A stretch of DNA of 8,536 nt. Origin: Pseudomonadota bacterium. Lineage in GTDB: Bacteria > Pseudomonadota > Alphaproteobacteria > Rhizobiales > Xanthobacteraceae. This document shows positions 5,861 to 8,536 of this stretch, piece after piece. The notes beneath the pieces were generated by a model, which was not told the DNA's origin, ran no database searches, and saw nothing but the letters and a program-made list of their open reading frames with translations. Position numbers and translations under genes: made by a program. Each line of letters begins with the position of its first letter. The first letter of the stretch is position 1. Location: contig JAEWBL010000433.1 of the NCBI GenBank assembly GCA_023391175.1, positions 1-8,536 on the forward strand, in the 5' to 3' direction.

Positions 5861-5892
5861 GGGGAGAGGTGAACGGAACGCCACCTCTCCCC
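5861..5892 (+). repeat. Strong hairpin upstream of the HNH gene
   Basis: GGGGAGAGGTG (5861-5871) and CACCTCTCCCC (5882-5892) form an 11-bp perfect stem around a 10-base loop. The stem ends 21 bases before the HNH start codon and just upstream of its AAGGA ribosome binding site (5900-5904). It is too GC-rich to be chance-like, but it lacks the U tract of an intrinsic terminator. An RNA stability or processing element, or a protein-binding site on the DNA, fits better. Confidence 0.65.
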
Positions 5893-5913
5893 ATCCAACA
5901 AGGATCTTGAAAC

Positions 5914-6261
5914 ATGCCCGTTCGCGCCCCGCGCATCTGCGGTTGCGGCAAACGCATTGAGCAAGGCCTGCGCTGCTCCTGCGAGCAGAAGCGGAAGGCC
6001 GAGGCCGACGCGCGGCGCCCTTCGGCGCGGGAGCGCGGGTACGATTCGAAATGGGATGTGGAGCGCAAGGCGTTCCTGAAGGCGAACCCCAAATGCCGGA
6101 GGTGCCCGGCGCAGGCGACGGTGGTGGATCACATCGTCCCGCACCGTGGCGACAAGCGGCTCTTCTGGTCCCGCTCGAATTGGCAGCCGCTCTGCCAGTC
6201 TTGTCACAACCGGTGGAAGCAAAGCGCCGAAGCCAGAGGCCGGCCCGAACAACAGCTCTGA
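5914..6261 (+). CDS. HNH endonuclease, phage packaging-associated type
   Basis: A 115-residue nuclease. An N-terminal zinc knuckle (CGCG at 9-12 and CSC at 21-23) is followed by a basic linker and RGYDSKWDVERKAFLKANP (41-59). The HNH core has CRRC (Cys61, Cys64), DHIVPHRGD (Asp72, His73), Asn89 in SNWQPLCQSCHNRW, and Cys94, Cys97 and His98. The paired CxxC motifs hold structural zinc, and the His/Asn/His set binds the catalytic metal. Proteins of this size and pattern in HK97-like operons (HK97 gp74 is the known case) stimulate the terminase and are needed for packaging. A free-standing homing-type nuclease is the alternative, and the structured gap before the gene leaves that open. AAGGA lies 9 bases before the ATG. 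The gene normally sits beside terminase; here it lies between head genes. Confidence 0.9.
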   Translation: MPVRAPRICGCGKRIEQGLRCSCEQKRKAEADARRPSARERGYDSKWDVERKAFLKANPKCRRCPAQATVVDHIVPHRGDKRLFWSRSNWQPLCQSCHNRWKQSAEARGRPEQQL

Positions 6262-6270
6262 GGTGAAATC

Positions 6271-6615
6271 ATGTTGACGTCTGTTGGAGTTCCGGGCGCG
6301 CCCTCTGGAAAGGAGCCGGTCATCGGCACCCTGACCACGGTGGGGCAGATGAGCGAGCCCTTCGAGCCGGTTATCGGGCGGCCGTTCTACGTGAGCATCT
6401 GGACTGACCAGACACCCTTCGGCGGGGAACAGTTCTATCTCTGCCGCTCCTTCGACAACGGCCAGAACTGGACAGTTGTCGTAGACGAAAGCATTACTGT
6501 AATTCAGGTTGGCAGCTCAAAATCATACACCAGCTACGAGAAGGGCGTTCTGTACGCCGTCGAGCTGCATTGGAGCAGCTCGGGGCATGGATACAATTAC
6601 CGGATTTCCCAATGA
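6271..6615 (+). CDS. Small beta-rich phage protein, unknown function
   Basis: A 114-residue protein with an N-terminal polar arm and then RPFYVSIWTDQTPFGGEQFY, LCRSFDNGQNWTVVVDESIT, YEKGVLYAVELHWSSSGHGY and NYRISQ. The pattern 'F-VSIW----F-G---L-RSFD-G--W--V------NYR-S' recalls small immunoglobulin-like or head-decoration-like proteins encoded near the connector genes of many prophages, but I know of no assigned function. A GAGG Shine-Dalgarno overlapping the HNH stop (6260-6263) lies 7 bases before the ATG. The stop overlaps the next gene by 4 bases (ATGA). Codon use after about 6480 is a little more AT-rich than in neighbouring genes, which hints at a different recent history. Confidence 0.75.
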   Translation: MLTSVGVPGAPSGKEPVIGTLTTVGQMSEPFEPVIGRPFYVSIWTDQTPFGGEQFYLCRSFDNGQNWTVVVDESITVIQVGSSKSYTSYEKGVLYAVELHWSSSGHGYNYRISQ

Positions 6616-6923
6616 GCGAAACATCCACATCCTCGATTTTGACAGTGCTCGCGGTGAAGTCTCACCTCAACATCTCGACCGACACCGATGATGAGCTTCT
6701 GACTTCGATGATCGAGGTCTCGCGCAACTATGTCGAAAGCTGGTGCGGCCCACTCGATGATTTCGAGGGCACCGTGCCGCCGGCCGTTGTGCAGGCGATC
6801 AAGATGCATGTGGGGCACCTCTACGAGAACCGCGAGGCCAGCACCTTCTCCGGCGCTGCGGACGAACTGCCGCTCGGCTTCTTCGACCTCATCGGCCCCT
6901 ACCGGAAGTGGGCCTTCGGATGA
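6612..6923 (+). CDS. Head-tail connector protein, phage gp6-like
   Basis: A 103-residue helical protein of the gp6/gp15-like adaptor group (PF05135 type). In HK97 this protein forms a ring below the portal and bridges to the stopper and tail. Typical features are LTVLAVKSHLNISTDTDDEL at residues 10-29, a long helix ending YVESWCG near 36-45, PPAVVQAIKMHVGHLYENRE near 58-77, and the end region LPLGFFDLIGPYRKW. The start overlaps the preceding stop (ATGA), and the stop overlaps the following start in the same way, so translation is probably coupled across all three genes. The length is normal. Confidence 0.88.
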   Translation: MSETSTSSILTVLAVKSHLNISTDTDDELLTSMIEVSRNYVESWCGPLDDFEGTVPPAVVQAIKMHVGHLYENREASTFSGAADELPLGFFDLIGPYRKWAFG

Positions 6924-7345
6924 GGTCCGGCAACGGCCTCGCCAGCCTCAACCGGCGCCTGAAAGCCATCCCCAAGGCGGCCAAGGAGGCGGTGCTTCCG
7001 GCGCTGAAGAAGGCCGGCGAAGATCTGGCGAAGGACATGCGGCAGCTCGCCCAAAGCTCCCGCGACACGGGTGCCCTGATCGAGAGCATCACGGTCACGC
7101 CGGCCGGGCAGACGACGCCACCCTATTCCCAGCCCGGTGGCGAACAGGTGGTGCCAGAGAATGCAGTGGTGGTGACGGCCGGAAACTCCGCCGTCCGCTA
7201 TCCGCACCTGGTGGAGTACGGCACCGCGAAGGCGCCGGCACAGCCCTTCTTCTGGCCCGCCGTGCGGCTGAACAGGAAGAAGCTCGCCAACCGCATCAAG
7301 CGGGCGGTGGGGAAGGCCGTGAGAAGCACGAGGACGCAAGCATGA
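6920..7345 (+). CDS. HK97 gp10-like head-tail joining / tail completion protein
   Basis: A 141-residue basic protein of the HK97 gp10 family (PF04883). The signature is RYPHLVEYGTAKAPAQPFFW from about residue 93, near the family's conserved 'hHVEfGT-kmpaqPFl-PA' segment. The N-terminal part is helical and rich in Lys and Ala (LNRRLKAIPKAAKEAVLPAL and KKAGEDLAKDMRQLA). Members act at the head-tail interface or in tail completion. The ATGA overlap at the start and the ATGA overlap with the chaperone gene at the end show dense packing. No separate gp7-like stopper gene is obvious in the window, so its role may be filled by one of the unassigned small proteins. Confidence 0.9.
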   Translation: MRSGNGLASLNRRLKAIPKAAKEAVLPALKKAGEDLAKDMRQLAQSSRDTGALIESITVTPAGQTTPPYSQPGGEQVVPENAVVVTAGNSAVRYPHLVEYGTAKAPAQPFFWPAVRLNRKKLANRIKRAVGKAVRSTRTQA

Positions 7346-7692
7346 CACCGATGATGGAAGGCCACGTCGATATTCCCCTCCGGGGCAGCACGTTCACGCT
7401 GGTGCCGTCCCTCGGCGCGGCCTGCGAACTGAACCGCCGCCATCAGAGCTTTGGCGCGCTGCTCGCCAAGCTCGAAGCCTATGACCTCGCCGCGAGCGCG
7501 GACGTGGTTCATTGCGGCCTTGGCCGCACTGCCGAAGATCGGGAGATGAGCGAGGAGGAGGTTTACGACGCGGGCCTCCTCGATCTCGCCCCGCTCCTCA
7601 TCCGCTACGTCATCCTGCTCGCCAACGGCGGCAGGCCGATCCGTGCGGACGGCGACGGGGAGGAGAAGCCCGGCAGCCCTTTCGCCGCGTGA
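7342..7692 (+). CDS. Tail assembly chaperone, gene transfer agent family (TAC_11-like)
   Basis: A 116-residue protein opening with a beta-hairpin region (HVDIPLRGSTFTLVPSLGAA) and continuing CELNRRHQSFGALLAKLEAY, DVVHCGLGRTAEDREMSEEE and a hydrophobic helix LAPLLIRYVILLANGG. This is the layout of the GTA-type tail assembly chaperones (PF11836), which coat the tape measure protein during tail tube assembly in the way lambda gpG does. The start overlaps the gp10 stop by 4 bases. Near its end, CCCTTTC lies in the X_XXY_YYZ phase (codons AGC CCT TTC). A -1 slip there would bypass the TGA at 7690 and enter the following ORF, giving a G/GT-like long form of about 193 residues. A tube-protein role seems less likely because a better tube candidate lies downstream. 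Confidence 0.85.
   Translation: MTPMMEGHVDIPLRGSTFTLVPSLGAACELNRRHQSFGALLAKLEAYDLAASADVVHCGLGRTAEDREMSEEEVYDAGLLDLAPLLIRYVILLANGGRPIRADGDGEEKPGSPFAA
7677..7683 (+). promoter_or_regulatory. Candidate -1 programmed ribosomal frameshift site (C CCT TTC)
   Basis: The heptamer CCCTTTC is in the canonical X_XXY_YYZ phase of the chaperone frame, seven bases before its TGA. After a -1 slip the ribosome reads CCC TTT CGC CGC GTG and continues in the next ORF to 7922. A Shine-Dalgarno-like GGGGAGGAG ends at 7665, 11 bases upstream, a distance like that of the dnaX stimulator. A 6-bp hairpin GCGTGA/TCACGC (7687-7692 and 7706-7711) begins 3 bases downstream. Frameshifting between tail chaperone genes is widely conserved in long-tailed phages. 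Confidence 0.7.
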
Positions 7693-7922
7693 GCCTGGCT
7701 GACTATCACGCCTGGCTCTTCAAGGCGGCCACGGGCTGGCTGGGATGGACGCCCGCGGCTGCGCTGGCTGCGCCCATCCCGCAAATCGAAGCGGCCTTCG
7801 AAGGCCGCATGGACATGCTTCAGGCCATCTTCGGGAAGTCAAAGAAGAAGCCTGTCGCGGACATCACCCCTGAAGCTTTCGACGCTGTGTTCGGCGTCGC
7901 AGCGCAGGCAAACCGGCAGTGA
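7689..7922 (+). CDS. Tail assembly chaperone extension ORF (lambda T-like), probably made by -1 frameshift
   Basis: If initiated independently, translation would begin at GTG 7689 (GTGA overlap with the chaperone stop) and give 77 residues. There is no Shine-Dalgarno at a useful distance from that GTG; the only purine-rich tract is 23 or more bases upstream. The sequence SLADYHAWLFKAATGWLGWT, then PAAALAAPIPQIEAAFEGRM and a lysine-rich SKKKP before DITPEAFDAVF, resembles the short second chaperones of phage tails (the GW-P-A pattern of small TAC proteins). As the C-terminal part of a frameshift fusion it would bind the tail tube protein while the common N-terminal part binds the tape measure. 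The annotated start is therefore nominal. Expression by termination-reinitiation is the alternative. Confidence 0.75.
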   Translation: MSLADYHAWLFKAATGWLGWTPAAALAAPIPQIEAAFEGRMDMLQAIFGKSKKKPVADITPEAFDAVFGVAAQANRQ

Positions 7923-7931
7923 GGTAGAGCA

Positions 7932-8423
7932 ATGAGCATCTTCGGTGTCAACGGTTCGAAGTTCTATATCGGGACGGCCCTTGAGCCGTCCAACGGCGCG
8001 GACCTCGCTGCATCCGATTTCACGTCGCAGACGTGGACCGAGATCACGCCCGTGGAAAGCCTCGGCGCCTTGGGCGACACCAACGAAGTCGCATCCTTCA
8101 ACGCCATCGGCCTCGGTCGCACGCTGAAGCGCAAGGGCGTCGCCAATGCCGGCTCGATGGAGGTGGTTATGGGCTCCGACTATGCCGATGCGGGCCAGCT
8201 CGCGCTGCGGACTGCGGCGAAGGCCAAGGGCTCCTATGCGTTCAAGGTGGAGTTTAACGACAAGCCGGCCTCCGGCGCCTCGCCGAAGAACTCCACGCGC
8301 ATGTTCACCGCCCTGGTGATGAGCGCGTCCGAGCAGCTCGATGACGCCAACGGCGTGCTCAAGCTGAACTCCACGCTGGAGATCAACTCCAACGTTGTCG
8401 TCACCCACGCCTCGGCGACCTGA
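7932..8423 (+). CDS. Phage tail tube (major tail) protein
   Basis: A 163-residue protein beginning MSIFGVNGSKFYIGTALEPS. It continues with TWTEITPVESLGALGDTNEV, RTLKRKGVANAGSMEVVMGS, ALRTAAKAKGSYAFKVEFND and a C-terminal LNSTLEINSNVVVTHASAT. The 'G-k-yIgt', 'w-eI--V-slG-lG', 'G---mEvv--a-d-Gq-aL--A' run and the final beta strand are typical of long-tail tube proteins that stack as hexameric rings around the tape measure. GAGG (7921-7924), overlapping the preceding stop, provides the ribosome binding site. Its stop overlaps the next gene by one base. Finding the tube gene after the chaperone genes is unusual. If this were a minor tail protein, the true tube gene would lie elsewhere, but length and pattern favour the tube. 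Confidence 0.85.
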   Translation: MSIFGVNGSKFYIGTALEPSNGADLAASDFTSQTWTEITPVESLGALGDTNEVASFNAIGLGRTLKRKGVANAGSMEVVMGSDYADAGQLALRTAAKAKGSYAFKVEFNDKPASGASPKNSTRMFTALVMSASEQLDDANGVLKLNSTLEINSNVVVTHASAT

Positions 8424-8536
8424 TGAGCCCGGACCTCGCATTGCAGAAGGCCTTGCTGGCCCGCCTCGCCACCAGTGCGGACGTGACCGCGCTGGTGGCA
8501 GCGGCCGACATGGTGGACGGGCAAGCGCTCCCCCAG
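8423..8536 (+). CDS. DUF3168-type tail terminator / completion protein (3' end off right edge)
   Basis: Only the first 38 codons are in the window. The start MSPDLALQKALLARLATSAD followed by VTALVAAADMVDGQALPQ matches the N-terminal pattern of DUF3168 proteins (PF11367: an amphipathic helix 'aLq-AL-a-L-a-----aLv' and then a 'i-D--P' segment). These are tail terminator or tail completion proteins that cap the tube and join it to the head. The start ATG overlaps the tube protein stop (TGATG), as elsewhere in the operon. In most phages this gene precedes the tube gene; here it follows it. Confidence 0.72.
   Translation, partial: MSPDLALQKALLARLATSADVTALVAAADMVDGQALPQ

Larger units (their letters stand above)
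5733..5913 (+). other. Hairpin-rich intergenic gap within the late operon
   Basis: This 181-bp gap is the only sizeable break in an operon whose other genes touch or overlap. It contains three inverted repeats: CCCGT/ACGGG (5761-5776), GCCCTCCT/AGGAGGGC (5779-5814) and an 11-bp perfect stem at 5861-5892. No T tract follows any of them and no ORF spans them credibly. It may be an mRNA processing or stability element, an attenuator, or the scar of HNH gene insertion. Confidence 0.6.

Overview
The window looks like the junction between an alphaproteobacterial chromosome and an integrated HK97-type tailed phage or phage-like element. GC content and third-position GC are high. The head and tail genes are of the kinds found in Hyphomicrobiales and Rhodobacterales prophages and gene transfer agents. 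I would suggest Hyphomicrobiales; nothing here fixes the genus.

Layout. (a) 1-399, minus strand: a DUF1269-type glycine-zipper protein cut by the left edge, read here as host chromosome. (b) 400-912: no convincing gene. (c) 913-928: a 16-bp stretch that, on the minus strand, reads as the 3' end of an alphaproteobacterial tRNA-Leu (ending GGGCACCA) with no tRNA body beside it. I infer the distal attachment core of an element lying to the right. (d) 929-2064: a non-coding block. It holds an 11-bp direct repeat pair and two large, mirror-symmetric iteron arrays centred near 1342 and 1651. The arrays share one architecture but use different words, GGAGGGT and GATGGGT. (e) 2065-8536: a tightly packed rightward late operon. 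Its order is portal, prohead protease, major capsid protein, two small head-region proteins, a 181-bp hairpin-rich gap, HNH endonuclease, small beta-rich protein, gp6-like connector, HK97 gp10-like protein, tail assembly chaperone, chaperone extension ORF, tail tube protein, and a DUF3168 tail terminator cut by the right edge. Most neighbours overlap by 1 or 4 bases, which implies translational coupling.

How they work together. Portal, protease and capsid protein build the procapsid, and the gp6-like and gp10-like proteins close the head and join it to the tail. The chaperone pair, tube protein and terminator build a tail that is probably long and non-contractile. The HNH protein may assist packaging, as HK97 gp74 does.

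Points worth attention. The paired iteron arrays look like a replication origin, centromere or large operator, and I do not recognise them as a described system. A canonical CCCTTTC slippery heptamer lies in the correct frame at the end of the chaperone gene, with a Shine-Dalgarno-like stimulator upstream and a hairpin downstream. There is no terminase gene upstream of the portal. The chaperone genes come before the tube and terminator genes, the reverse of the usual order.
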